DNA of 64,000 nt from the NCBI GenBank assembly GCA_965249005.1, contig CBDFLD010000012.1, positions 145,276-209,275 of the forward strand, read 5' to 3'. The translations under genes were made by a program, and so were the position numbers. Below the pieces are notes generated by a model, which worked only from the letters and a program-made list of their open reading frames with translations, had not been told where the DNA came from and ran no database searches. Positions 9,537-18,558 of the stretch are shown here, in pieces; the first letter of the stretch is position 1, and every line of letters starts with the position of its first letter. Source of the DNA: CBDFLD01 sp965249005 (GTDB lineage: Bacteria; Acidobacteriota; UBA6911).

Positions 9537-9653
9537 CTGGTCACATCTCCGGCGTTTTGCATATCGGTCTGCTGGAATGTGGCCATGAAGACAAAATCGA
9601 TCAGCATTGTAGGGAACAGGGTAGTCGTCTAGGTCATTCAGTTTTTTAATTGT

Positions 9654-9675
9654 ATACCAGACAGATGTCTGGTAT
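9654..9675 (+). promoter_or_regulatory. LexA operator (perfect palindrome) before lexA
   Basis: ATACCAGACA and its exact reverse complement TGTCTGGTAT are separated by GA, a perfect 10+2+10 inverted repeat ending 9 bp before the lexA start codon. Its position makes it the expected autoregulatory LexA binding site controlling lexA-imuA-imuB and probably dnaE2. The sequence does not match the E. coli CTGT-N8-ACAG box, which is normal for LexA of other phyla. Confidence 0.85.
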
Positions 9676-9684
9676 ATTGGTCGA

Positions 9685-10317
9685 ATGTCACCGACGACTC
9701 CTGTCGGGCAAACGAGAATGCGGGTTTATCGTTATGTCCGAAAGCAAATAGAAGCCGGGTTTCCGCCTACGGTCCGTGAGGTCCAGCAAGCCTTCGGCTT
9801 TCGTGCTGTTCAAACGGCCAGAGAGCATCTCGAGCGTCTTGTGATAGAGGGACGGTTATCCAAACGTCCGGGCAAATCCAGGCGATCCAGAGGATACTGC
9901 CTGCCTCCAGGTGAAGCGCCGGGACCGCCTCCGATTTACATTCCTGTTCTGGGTCGTGTCCAAGCCGGGGGGTTGAATGCAGCGATCGAGTATCTCGAAG
10001 GACATATTCCCGTGCAAGACAAGCATTCCACTTCAGAGAATTTGTTCGGGCTTCGAGTGCAAGGTGAAAGCATGACCGGAGCCGGAATCCTTCCTGGAGA
10101 CATCGTAATCGTCAGGTCCCAGCCAACGGCCAAGTCCGGAGATATTGTCGTGGCGCTCTTGGATGATGAAGCGACCGTGAAGAGACTCCGGATCCGCTCA
10201 CGACGGATCGAGCTCCACCCGGAGAATCCCGAATTCGAGACCATCGTTCCCCCTGCGGATCGGTGCTCCATTCTCGGCAAAGTCATCGAGGTCCGTCGGT
10301 CTTTCGAAAAGAAATAA
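9685..10317 (+). CDS. lexA: LexA SOS repressor/autoprotease
   Basis: A 210-residue LexA. The N-terminal winged helix-turn-helix spans residues 10-70 (PPTVREVQQAFGFRAVQTA) and the S24 peptidase domain residues 85-205. The self-cleavage site is A94-G95 in VQAGG, the catalytic serine is S129 in GESMTGAG and the lysine is K166 in ATVKRL, so it should respond to RecA. It heads a lexA-imuA-imuB-dnaE2 cluster, the known arrangement of SOS mutagenesis cassettes in many bacteria, where a dedicated LexA controls the mutasome. The ATG follows the operator directly with no strong Shine-Dalgarno, suggesting near-leaderless or weak translation. Confidence 0.95.
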   Translation: MSPTTPVGQTRMRVYRYVRKQIEAGFPPTVREVQQAFGFRAVQTAREHLERLVIEGRLSKRPGKSRRSRGYCLPPGEAPGPPPIYIPVLGRVQAGGLNAAIEYLEGHIPVQDKHSTSENLFGLRVQGESMTGAGILPGDIVIVRSQPTAKSGDIVVALLDDEATVKRLRIRSRRIELHPENPEFETIVPPADRCSILGKVIEVRRSFEKK

Positions 10318-10340
10318 TCCAATCATAGGTGGATCAGGCC

Positions 10341-10976
10341 ATGTCCAAGCTGAAAGGGGTTTTTGTCGCTAGTCGAATCCGTAAGCAGCCCTTGTCTACA
10401 AGCGCGAGCGTCTGGGGTCTGGATGCTCTGGCGGGTCGGTTTGTCGAGATCACGGGCACCACAGCCTCAGCTGCACTGACGACCAGTGCCTCCCTGATTT
10501 TGCAGTCCCAACAGCGAGGAAATCTGTCCGCCTGGATTTCAGCGCACCGGTCGATTTTCTATCCTCCCGACTTTGCGGCTTCGGGCATCGATCTCGAAGC
10601 GCTTCCCGTAATCCAAGTCGAGGACGTGGCCAAAGCAGCCCGGGCTGTCGAAGCGCTGCTCCGTTCGGGAGGTTTTGCTCTCCTCTTATTCGACATATTC
10701 GACCGGAGAGATGGGGTAGGACTTACGATTGCCAGTCAAACCCGTTTGGCGGGACTGGCAAGAAAACACAATACGGCGCTCGTGTGCCTCACGCGAAAGG
10801 GTCGACCGACGGGATCGTTGGTTTCGATTCGTGCCGAGAGCGAAACGAAGCGCCTTGGATTCGACCGCTTCGTATGTGAGCTCCGAGTCGTCAAAGACAA
10901 GTCAGGCCTGAATCTTTCGAACCGTTGGAGCCATTTGGGTGGCGAGGTGTGGCGTGGACCGGATGGCTTGTGTTGA
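10341..10976 (+). CDS. imuA: ImuA, RecA-like mutasome accessory protein
   Basis: ImuA-type protein of about 211 residues (a GTG at 10329 would add four). The family is a RecA/SulA-like fold that works with ImuB and DnaE2 in error-prone translesion synthesis. The RecA-like core shows FVEITGTTASAALTTSA where a Walker A would be, without the Lys, so ATP binding is doubtful, as in several ImuA proteins. Other family traits are GFALLLFDI, the conserved Arg-rich SETKRLGFDRF segment and the C-terminal HLGGEVWRG. The gene is 23 bp after lexA and overlaps imuB by 14 bp, indicating translational coupling. Confidence 0.85.
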   Translation: MSKLKGVFVASRIRKQPLSTSASVWGLDALAGRFVEITGTTASAALTTSASLILQSQQRGNLSAWISAHRSIFYPPDFAASGIDLEALPVIQVEDVAKAARAVEALLRSGGFALLLFDIFDRRDGVGLTIASQTRLAGLARKHNTALVCLTRKGRPTGSLVSIRAESETKRLGFDRFVCELRVVKDKSGLNLSNRWSHLGGEVWRGPDGLC

Positions 10977-12435
10977 TCTCCCCGCATTGCCGTTGCAGAT
11001 TCTCCTACGGAACCATCCGGATTGGTGTCATCAACCCGTGGCCGTGGTAGATCGAGACAAGCCCCTCGGTGTTATCCAATGGGTCAACGAGCCCGCTCGA
11101 GCATGTCGCATTCTACCAGGGATGCGATACGCTGCTGGATTGTCTCTTTCTCGTGAGCTCCATGCGGGGGTCGTGCCCGAGAGACAGATTGCCGAGGAGG
11201 AGAACACTCTTGTCGAACGACTTGGATTGTTCAGTCCTCATATCGAATCCTCTTCGCGAGAACCTGGAATTTTTTGGCTCGATGCTTCCGGTCTCCTTCC
11301 ACTGTACCCTTCGTTTGAGAAGTGGGCGGCGCAGGTCCAGGAAGAATTGCTCAGGATAGGTTTCCAGTCGGTCGTGGTCGTGGGTTACTCGCGGTTCGGC
11401 AGCTATGCGGCCACCAAAGCGAGTGCCAGGAACATCGTCTTTCCGAGCCCGGATCATGAAAATGCTTATCTCCGGGCAGTTCCGGTGGATCGTCTCGAAT
11501 GGAGTCCCAAAATGAGAGACTCCCTCTTGAAGCTCGGGATCAGTACCTTGGGCGCTTTTGTCGATCTTCCACCGGGAGGAATTCGCAGACGGTTTGGAGC
11601 GGAAGCACAAGAGCTGTATTGCATGGCCAAGGGAGCCCGGCAGGTACCCCTGTCGCCTCGGCTGCTCATGGAGCCGATAGAAAGGAGAGTGCTTTTCGAT
11701 CATGTGGAGAAGAGTCGCGAGCGTCTGCTTGCGGTTCTGCAACCATTGTTGGATTCCATTCTCTTCGAACTGGCGAGACGGCAAGAAGCGTTGACCTTGC
11801 TGCGGTTGTCTCTGGCTTTCGATGATGGAAGCAAGCGATGGGAGCGACTGTCCCCGGCGGCTCCCACCCTCGATCCGGAACAGCTGTTTCGATTGGTCCG
11901 CCTGCGAGTGGAATCGCTTTCGTTTGCTTCAGGCGTGGTGGAGTTCAGGATTGAAGGTGCCGGCGTTGCCGCCTCTCAACGACAACTCGATCTCTTTTGT
12001 GAGACACCCCACCGGCAGCTCGCTTCCGTGGAACGAGCCTTTGCTGCGATTCGAGCTGAACTAGGGAATTACTCGGTCGTCTTTGCCCGTTTGCACGAGG
12101 GACATCTTCCGGAAGCCCGTTTTGGGTGGGAATCCCTGGAAAGAATTGTTCGCCCCGAACCGAGATTGGTGACATTGCGCCCTCTGGTGCGTCGAATTCT
12201 CTTGCGACCCGTGTTGCTGCCCTCACCGTCTCGTCATCAGCCAGACGGCTGGTTCGTCTCGGCCCTTGCGGATGGACCGGTAGAGGAAAGAATCGGGCCG
12301 CATATTGTTTCGGGGGGATGGTGGACCCGTGAAGTATCGCGCGCCTACCACTACGTCCGGACCAAGAGTGGAAGGTGGCTTTGGATTTACAGAGACCAGA
12401 AGCGCCGCCGCTGGTTTCTGCATGGAGAAGTGTAA
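10963..12435 (+). CDS. imuB: ImuB, Y-family polymerase-like mutasome hub
   Basis: A 490-residue ImuB (DinB/UmuC-like fold without polymerase activity). The ATG at 10963 was chosen because the protein then starts MACVDLPALPLQILL, as the family does. The Y-family metal-binding region reads WLDASG rather than the active DE pair, consistent with ImuB lacking the catalytic triad. QLDLF at residues 341-345 is a textbook beta-clamp binding motif, the feature by which ImuB recruits the mutasome to the replisome. The C-terminal extension ends in a basic YRDQKRRRWFLHGEV tail. It overlaps imuA by 14 bp. Confidence 0.93.
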   Translation: MACVDLPALPLQILLRNHPDWCHQPVAVVDRDKPLGVIQWVNEPARACRILPGMRYAAGLSLSRELHAGVVPERQIAEEENTLVERLGLFSPHIESSSREPGIFWLDASGLLPLYPSFEKWAAQVQEELLRIGFQSVVVVGYSRFGSYAATKASARNIVFPSPDHENAYLRAVPVDRLEWSPKMRDSLLKLGISTLGAFVDLPPGGIRRRFGAEAQELYCMAKGARQVPLSPRLLMEPIERRVLFDHVEKSRERLLAVLQPLLDSILFELARRQEALTLLRLSLAFDDGSKRWERLSPAAPTLDPEQLFRLVRLRVESLSFASGVVEFRIEGAGVAASQRQLDLFCETPHRQLASVERAFAAIRAELGNYSVVFARLHEGHLPEARFGWESLERIVRPEPRLVTLRPLVRRILLRPVLLPSPSRHQPDGWFVSALADGPVEERIGPHIVSGGWWTREVSRAYHYVRTKSGRWLWIYRDQKRRRWFLHGEV

Positions 12436-12442
12436 CCCGTAG

Positions 12443-12463
12443 GCCGCCCACGCCGTGGGTGGC
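12443..12463 (+). other. GC-rich hairpin between imuB and dnaE2
   Basis: GCCGCCCACG and CGTGGGTGGC form a ten-base-pair stem with one mismatch and a one-base loop, 8 bp after the imuB stop and 20 bp before the dnaE2 start. There is no T-run, so it is not a classical terminator; it may stabilise or attenuate the mRNA between the two genes. Confidence 0.5.
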
Positions 12464-12482
12464 TTCCTGAGTGACCTACATA

Positions 12483-15400
12483 ATGGCTCATCATTCAAGA
12501 TATGTACCTCTCTGGTGCAAGAGCAACTATTCCTTCCTGGAAGGCTCGAGCCATCCGGATGAGCTCGTCGAGGAGGCACACCGGTTAGGCCTCCATTCTC
12601 TTGCTCTGACCGATCGCGACGGAGTGTACGGGATGGTGCGGGCTCACAAGAAGGCTCGAGAACTGGGACTCCAACTCATCGTGGGATCGGAAATTACGAT
12701 TTCTGACGCCTCGAGTCATTCGAATCACTCGAATCACTCGAATCTCATTCTTCTGGCCATGAACCGCAAAGGCTATGGAAATCTCTGCCGGCTCATTTCC
12801 AAGGGACGTCTGCGTTCCCCGAAGGGGAGGAGTCAAGTGAGCTGGAAGGAAGTTTGTGATCACGCCGAAGGCCAGATCGCCCTATGGGGAGGGGCTCGGA
12901 GTCTGATTGCCTGCGAGGTGGAACCCGACAAGATGGCCGGCCACTTGCGGGATGCCTTTCAAGATAGACTCTATGGGCTTCTTTCTCGACACTGGGATGC
13001 GGAAGATCTTCGCCGAGAGCGTAGGGTTCGTGACAGAGCACGACAGTACGGTATCGAGACCGTGGCCGGAATGGAGGTGCTTTACCACACTCCATCCCGC
13101 CGGGATCTGCAAGATCTCGTGACCTGTATCCGTTATGGAGTGACGCTTTCCAGCGCAGGACAGCTGATTCGGTCCAATGCTGAGCACTCACTGCGGTCCC
13201 CTGACGGCTTTGCCATGCTTTATTCCGACGATCCCGGTGCCGTTCGCCGGACCGAAGAGGTTGCCGAGCGCTGTCGGTTTTCTCTCAGCGAGATTCACTA
13301 CCGATATCCTTCCGAACTGCTCCCCGATGGACGAACTTCTTCGCAATGGCTTCGGCAACTGACCTTCGAGGGGGCTCGGCGCCGATATCCCCAAGGGGTC
13401 CCGGAGAATGTCCAAAGACAGCTCAAAAAAGAGCTCTTCCTGATCCACGATCTGGAATATGACGGTTACTTTCTTACCATGAGGGAGATCGTGAGGTATT
13501 GCCGGCAGAAGAACATCCTCTGTCAAGGGAGGGGTTCGGCCGCAAACTCGGCCGTGTGCTACTGCCTGGAGATCACAGCCGTGGATCCTGTTCGAATGGG
13601 ACTTCTTTTCGAGCGGTTTATTTCAAAGGAGCGCGCGGAACCACCGGATATCGATCTGGATATCGAGCACGACCGGCGAGAAGAAGTGATACAGCATGTC
13701 TATCGGAAATACGGTCGCAGTCATGCCGCCATGGTAGCGAACTTCATCCGCTACCGGGCACGATCGGCCGTGCGTGAGGTGGGCAAGGCACTCGGGCTGC
13801 CCGAGACCGCTATTGAAAGGTTTGCCCGTTTGTTGTCGCATTATGAATCTCCGACGTCCCAAACCTTCCTCGAGTCCGGATTCGATCCCGAAAGCCCGAT
13901 CCATCGCAACTTGCTGCGGTTGACGCTCGAGATCCAGGATTTTCCCCGACACCTTTCCATCCACCCCGGGGGCTTTCTGCTGGGGCACGAACCTGTTGAT
14001 GAGATCGTCCCCATCGAGAACGCTACCATGGTGGACCGCACCGTGATTCAGTGGGACAAGGATGATCTCGAGGACCTGGGCCTGTTCAAGGTCGATCTGC
14101 TTGGGCTCGGAGCCCTAAACGTCGTGCATCGGTCTTTTGATCTCATTGAAACCCATTGTGGGAAGAAATACTCACTGGCTACTATCCCGCCACACGACAA
14201 GCCTACCTTTCAGATGATTCAGAAGGGAGACACAGTTGGCGTTTTTCAAATCGAAAGCCGGGCCCAGATGGCCATGCTTCCTCGACTCAAGCCTCGGAAT
14301 TATTACGATCTAGTGATCGAGGTGAGTATCGTGCGTCCCGGTCCCATTCACGGAGGCATGGTACACCCGTACCTGAGACGGCGAAAAGGTGAAGAGCCGG
14401 TGACGTACCCGCACCCCTCGCTGGAGCCAGTTCTCGAGAAAACCTTGGGGATCCCTCTCTTTCAGGAGCAAGTCATGCGGCTTTCCGTCGTGGCGGCGGA
14501 CTACACCCCAGGCGAGGCCGATCAGCTGCGACGCGATATGGCTGCCTGGCACAAGTCCGGGAGTATCGAGGGGCATCGGGAGCGACTTATCTCGCGCATG
14601 ATGCACAAAGGGATTCCACAGGAATTTGCTGAGCGTGTCTTCGAGCAGATCCGGGGTTTCGGGGAGTACGGATTTCCGGAGAGTCATGCGGCGAGCTTTG
14701 CGCTCATCGCCTATGCGACGGCTTGGCTCAAGTGCCGCTACCCTGCAGCTTTTCTCTGTGCACTGCTCAACGCCCAGCCCATGGGTTTTTACAGCCCTGC
14801 GACGCTGGTCGAAGATGGCAAACGACACGGCGTGACGATCGGAGCCGTGGATGTTCAAACGAGCGGGTGGGATTGTTGCTTGGAGCCGTCACGGGGAAGT
14901 GGAGAGGGGTTCGCCGTTCGAATGGGTTTGAGATATGTCAAGGGACTCCACGAGGCGGATGGCAAGCGCATCGTTACCTGCCGGGCAACGAGACCGTTCC
15001 AATCGCTCGAGGATTTTGCTCGCCGTACTCGATTGGATGAGAGTGGTCTTGCGCGGCTTGCGGAGGGTGGTGCTTTGGAGAGCTTCATCGAGGGGCGCCG
15101 CGACGCGCTATGGGAAGTGTTCGGGCTCGAGCGGGTTCAACCGAGCATGGGATCACGCCTCGAACTGCAAACCGTAGAGCCGCAGCCGAGCTTGGAGCCC
15201 TTGGATTCTTTCGAGACGATCGGCTGGGACTATTCCTTCACAGGCCACAGTCCCCGAGGTCATCCGCTTGCTCCTCTGCGTGGTGAGCTCTCGCGCATGC
15301 GGTTGCCGGATGCAGCGACAGTTCGGACACGAAGGAATGGGAATCGAACCCGATATGCGGGATTGGTCATCTGTCGACAGCGTCCTGGGACTGCCAAAGG

Positions 15401-15623
15401 GGTCTTTTTCATGACCCTCGAGGATGAGACCGGCTTTGTGAATGTGGTCATCTGGGATAATATTTTCCAGAAGTACAAGATCGTAGCCAAGACGGCATCT
15501 TTTTTGGGCGTGACCGGGAAGCTACAGAATCAGTCGGGGGTGATTCATATCATCGCGGATGAGCTCTGGATTCCGGAGGTCCGAACGAAGCCGGTCGAAA
15601 AGAAGAGCCGGGATTTTCATTGA
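12483..15623 (+). CDS. dnaE2: DnaE2, error-prone DNA polymerase III alpha subunit
   Basis: A 1046-residue C-family polymerase (a GTG at 12471 would add four). Domains in order: PHP domain (about 5-260, WCKSNYSFLEGSSHPDELVE), polymerase core with GRGSAANSAVCYCLEI and the metal-binding PDIDLDIEHDRREEVI near residue 390, helix-hairpin-helix region (GFGEYGFPESHAASFALIAY) and a C-terminal OB fold (TLEDETGFVNVVIW). The first PHP motif has Trp where His is usual, suggesting the PHP site is not a proofreading exonuclease, as expected for DnaE2. It performs the synthesis step of the ImuAB-DnaE2 pathway. Confidence 0.96.
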   Translation: MAHHSRYVPLWCKSNYSFLEGSSHPDELVEEAHRLGLHSLALTDRDGVYGMVRAHKKARELGLQLIVGSEITISDASSHSNHSNHSNLILLAMNRKGYGNLCRLISKGRLRSPKGRSQVSWKEVCDHAEGQIALWGGARSLIACEVEPDKMAGHLRDAFQDRLYGLLSRHWDAEDLRRERRVRDRARQYGIETVAGMEVLYHTPSRRDLQDLVTCIRYGVTLSSAGQLIRSNAEHSLRSPDGFAMLYSDDPGAVRRTEEVAERCRFSLSEIHYRYPSELLPDGRTSSQWLRQLTFEGARRRYPQGVPENVQRQLKKELFLIHDLEYDGYFLTMREIVRYCRQKNILCQGRGSAANSAVCYCLEITAVDPVRMGLLFERFISKERAEPPDIDLDIEHDRREEVIQHVYRKYGRSHAAMVANFIRYRARSAVREVGKALGLPETAIERFARLLSHYESPTSQTFLESGFDPESPIHRNLLRLTLEIQDFPRHLSIHPGGFLLGHEPVDEIVPIENATMVDRTVIQWDKDDLEDLGLFKVDLLGLGALNVVHRSFDLIETHCGKKYSLATIPPHDKPTFQMIQKGDTVGVFQIESRAQMAMLPRLKPRNYYDLVIEVSIVRPGPIHGGMVHPYLRRRKGEEPVTYPHPSLEPVLEKTLGIPLFQEQVMRLSVVAADYTPGEADQLRRDMAAWHKSGSIEGHRERLISRMMHKGIPQEFAERVFEQIRGFGEYGFPESHAASFALIAYATAWLKCRYPAAFLCALLNAQPMGFYSPATLVEDGKRHGVTIGAVDVQTSGWDCCLEPSRGSGEGFAVRMGLRYVKGLHEADGKRIVTCRATRPFQSLEDFARRTRLDESGLARLAEGGALESFIEGRRDALWEVFGLERVQPSMGSRLELQTVEPQPSLEPLDSFETIGWDYSFTGHSPRGHPLAPLRGELSRMRLPDAATVRTRRNGNRTRYAGLVICRQRPGTAKGVFFMTLEDETGFVNVVIWDNIFQKYKIVAKTASFLGVTGKLQNQSGVIHIIADELWIPEVRTKPVEKKSRDFH
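12711..12746 (+). repeat. 9-bp tandem repeat inside dnaE2
   Basis: Four consecutive 9-bp units of the form TCGAATCAC (first and last imperfect) encode a Ser-His-Ser-Asn-His-Ser-Asn run in the PHP domain. The unit length keeps the frame, so copy-number changes would alter only the loop length. Confidence 0.85.
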
Positions 15624-15628
15624 CGCGT

Positions 15629-15649
15629 AGGCGTCTCTTGCCGAGAGAC
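15629..15649 (+). terminator. Hairpin after dnaE2
   Basis: GCGTCTCT and AGAGACGC form a perfect eight-base-pair stem with a five-base loop, 6 bp after the dnaE2 stop. A second hairpin follows in the same gap (CTCGC-TCC-GCGAG). There is no U-tract, so factor-independent termination is only tentative. Confidence 0.5.
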
Positions 15650-15748
15650 GCAAGGGAATCGCACCCAAGCCGCTCACGGTGAGCGTAGACATCTCGCTCC
15701 GCGAGGTGCCAGAGTGATCGGCCTACGAGCCACAAGGAGACTTTACCG

Positions 15749-17431
15749 ATGAACCGGACGCAACACTGTTGGTTTCGGACCATGTTCTCGCTGACCCTAT
15801 TTACCATTCTCACGGCAGCCCTCTTCGGGCAATCCGCCGGTGCCGAAGACGAGTTTACGAAGATACAGGGAAGGATCCACACGGACCTGATCTTCGAAAA
15901 AGTCTTTATTCCACCCAACGGTATTCCAGCCTATCTGGTTTCGATGAAGGCAAAATTCCAAGACACAAAACCTGCCGTGGTCCTACTGCATGGCGGCGAG
16001 GCTGGCACGGCAGACAAAAAGCAACTCATGGGTGGACTCTGGCCGATCGAGTTGGCGCGTATGGGCTACCTGGTTGCGTGCACGGACGCATGGGGCTGCG
16101 GCGAGCACCCGGGGGTGGAAGAGTTCAAAAACATGGCCAAAACCAGTCTCTGGGACACCCTGATCCCGCGCATCATGGAGACGGCGATCGATTCGGGGGC
16201 TGTTTATGACTACTTAGCCGCGCGGCCGGATATCGATGGGCAGCGGATCGGCCTGATGGGAATCTCGGGAGGAGCGATGACGGCCTTCGTCGCGGCCATG
16301 AGGCCGAACCGTTACTCCGCTTTCGTGGCGATCAACGGTCTCTGCGATTTCCTGTCCCCGCGCTGGGAGGACATGCTGTTTTACCAGCTCAAAGGGATCC
16401 ATGACGTGAGCGCCATTGCAGATGCCGATCGTGCGAGAATCCGGGAGATGGATCCCATGTACCATGTAGAGAAGATTGCGCCGCAGCCGCTGGCCATGAT
16501 TCACGGCAAACATGACCAGCTTGCCGTTCCTTCATTTACCAGGGGACTCCATGAAAAGCTGGTCTCTCTCTATGCAGCCGTTCCCGCGAAGCTGAGCTGG
16601 AAAGCGTTCGACGCCTACCCCCTCCCAACGCATCGCAAACCGGACCTCACCGAGGTCCTCGTGACCCACGCCGTAACCCCCGGCATGACGCAGTACGCCT
16701 ACGATTGGCTGGAGAAATACGTGAAGGGTGCCGGATTCAAGCCGGAAGACGGGTGGCAAAAACTCTTCAACGGAACTGACTTGAGCGGGTGGAAACCGCA
16801 GGGACCGAGCAACGCGCGCATCTCCTACGATTGGGCTGCTGCCTCGAACGCCGCGCCGGAGGCGTCGAATTCGAAGCAAATGTCCATTACGCATGCATCC
16901 GATGGTCGAGGCGGCTTGCTGGTGAACGGTGCCAGAGGTCGAAGCGTCAACATCGTGAGCGTCGAAGAATTTGCAGATGTGGAGCTTTATCTAGAGTTCA
17001 TGGTTCCGAAGGGATCGAACTCCGGTGTTTATCTTGCAGGTTTGTACGAGGTACAGGTTCTGGACAGCTTTGGAAAACCAGATGAGGAGCTCGAGTTCGG
17101 TGACTGTGGCGGCATCTACGCGCGCTACATCGACAAACAGTCGGTTGGCGGGGTCGCGCCGCCAGTGAATGTGAGCCGGGCGCCGGGGGAATGGCAGTCG
17201 TTTCATATCTGGTTTCGCGCGCCGAGATTTGATTCGAGGGGGGCAAAGACCGAGAACGCTCGTTTTCTGAGGGTTGTCCACAACGATACTGTTCTTCACG
17301 AAGATGTCGAGTTACATGGGCCCACGCGCGCTCATATGCCAAGGGGAGAAGCATCGACCGGACCTCTGATGCTGCAAGGCGATCACGGACCGGTCGCATA
17401 TCGCAAAATTTATCTCCGCTCGATCAAGTAG
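15749..17431 (+). CDS. Secreted alpha/beta-hydrolase fused to DUF1080 domain
   Basis: A 560-residue exported protein. A signal peptide covers residues 1-35 (hydrophobic FSLTLFTILTAALFG, then AGA-ED). Residues 45-330 are an alpha/beta-hydrolase: VVLLHGGEAG oxyanion region, nucleophile elbow GISGGAM (Ser in G-I-S-G-G), late Asp/His segment MIHGKHDQLAVP. Residues 335-560 are a DUF1080 (3-keto-disaccharide hydrolase type) domain: GWQKLFNGTDLSGWKPQG, SGVYLAGLYEVQVLDS, GPLMLQGDHGPVAYRKIYLR. DUF1080 proteins act on extracellular glycosides in Planctomycetes, Acidobacteria and Verrucomicrobia. CAAGGAGAC precedes the ATG. The fusion suggests deacylation and glycan breakdown by one secreted enzyme, but the substrate is unknown. 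Confidence 0.85.
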   Translation: MNRTQHCWFRTMFSLTLFTILTAALFGQSAGAEDEFTKIQGRIHTDLIFEKVFIPPNGIPAYLVSMKAKFQDTKPAVVLLHGGEAGTADKKQLMGGLWPIELARMGYLVACTDAWGCGEHPGVEEFKNMAKTSLWDTLIPRIMETAIDSGAVYDYLAARPDIDGQRIGLMGISGGAMTAFVAAMRPNRYSAFVAINGLCDFLSPRWEDMLFYQLKGIHDVSAIADADRARIREMDPMYHVEKIAPQPLAMIHGKHDQLAVPSFTRGLHEKLVSLYAAVPAKLSWKAFDAYPLPTHRKPDLTEVLVTHAVTPGMTQYAYDWLEKYVKGAGFKPEDGWQKLFNGTDLSGWKPQGPSNARISYDWAAASNAAPEASNSKQMSITHASDGRGGLLVNGARGRSVNIVSVEEFADVELYLEFMVPKGSNSGVYLAGLYEVQVLDSFGKPDEELEFGDCGGIYARYIDKQSVGGVAPPVNVSRAPGEWQSFHIWFRAPRFDSRGAKTENARFLRVVHNDTVLHEDVELHGPTRAHMPRGEASTGPLMLQGDHGPVAYRKIYLRSIK

Positions 17432-18558
17432 GCAGCCTGCGCGAATACATCTCTCTCCGAGCGATGCATTCGCCGCTTGGGTTACGGTACGGCCGCTTTC
17501 GCGTGCCACGCGTGTGCGGAGGCGTTGGCACGGCGAACGTGGCCAACGGTTTCCTCGTGAACCTTGTCGAAGGGATTTTTGAATCCACACTGGGCCGCGC
17601 AAAGCCGGTGCGGCAGCCCGTTCCAGCCTTCGATGTATCCACAGTAGTGCCAACCTATGATGTAGGGCTGCGACAAGGCATCGTGGAGGTAACCTGCGTA
17701 TGCCTTTCCCACTTCCTCGAGGGATGAGCAGGCGACTCCCTTCGACCTGTCTTGGTTCGGCTGACGATGAGAGAAAGCCGAGTCCCCAAGCAGGATAGGC
17801 TTGCCGGTTGCCTCATGGATCCGTCTCAGGGTTGCTTCCTGCGCCTTGAAGTGCCCGGACCACTGGATGTTCACCACGTCTACGTGCCTCTTGAGAATCG
17901 GTAGCAGAAAATCCGGCACGGGCAGATTGGCCAGGATCTTATCGCCGAGTACAAGGTGATGAGAGTCGTAGCGCCGGATCGCATCGACGTGGGCCTTGTG
18001 CCAGCGATCCGCGATCCGGGACAGTAGCTCCTCCGTATCGGCGAGCGCAGGGCCCGATTCAGGGAGCGACCAGGTACGCAGCGCCGACAAATCCTCCCAG
18101 GTTGCGGCATCGACGACGTGAGTCGTGGCCGCGGCCCTGGCATTTCGATAGCGAGCCTTTAGGATGTTTACCCAAGCTTTTTTGCCCGGTGCCTCCGGCG
18201 GCAGTGATCGAATCACATCGACCCAGGGGCTGATGGGATGATTTCCGAAACCCCGGTAGCCGGTCCAGGGCGGAACGTCGCTGAATGCGTACCCCAGGAG
18301 GTTTGGATCTGAGGCGCAATCGATCGCGATGGGTCGGACGGCGTCGTCGACGCGCCGCTCGAACTCCCGCCCGAACACATCGGGCAACTCCTGTTTTTCC
18401 TCCCAGTAGATCTCCACGCGGAAGGACCGGATCGGCTGGACGTAGGGCAATCGTTCCCGAAACAGATTTCTCGGTACCGAGGTATGAAAACCGAGAGCAT
18501 TGAAATGCCAGTCGTCGAGATCCGCCAAGACTTGAGTCATCCATTTCCGCGCGGCTAG

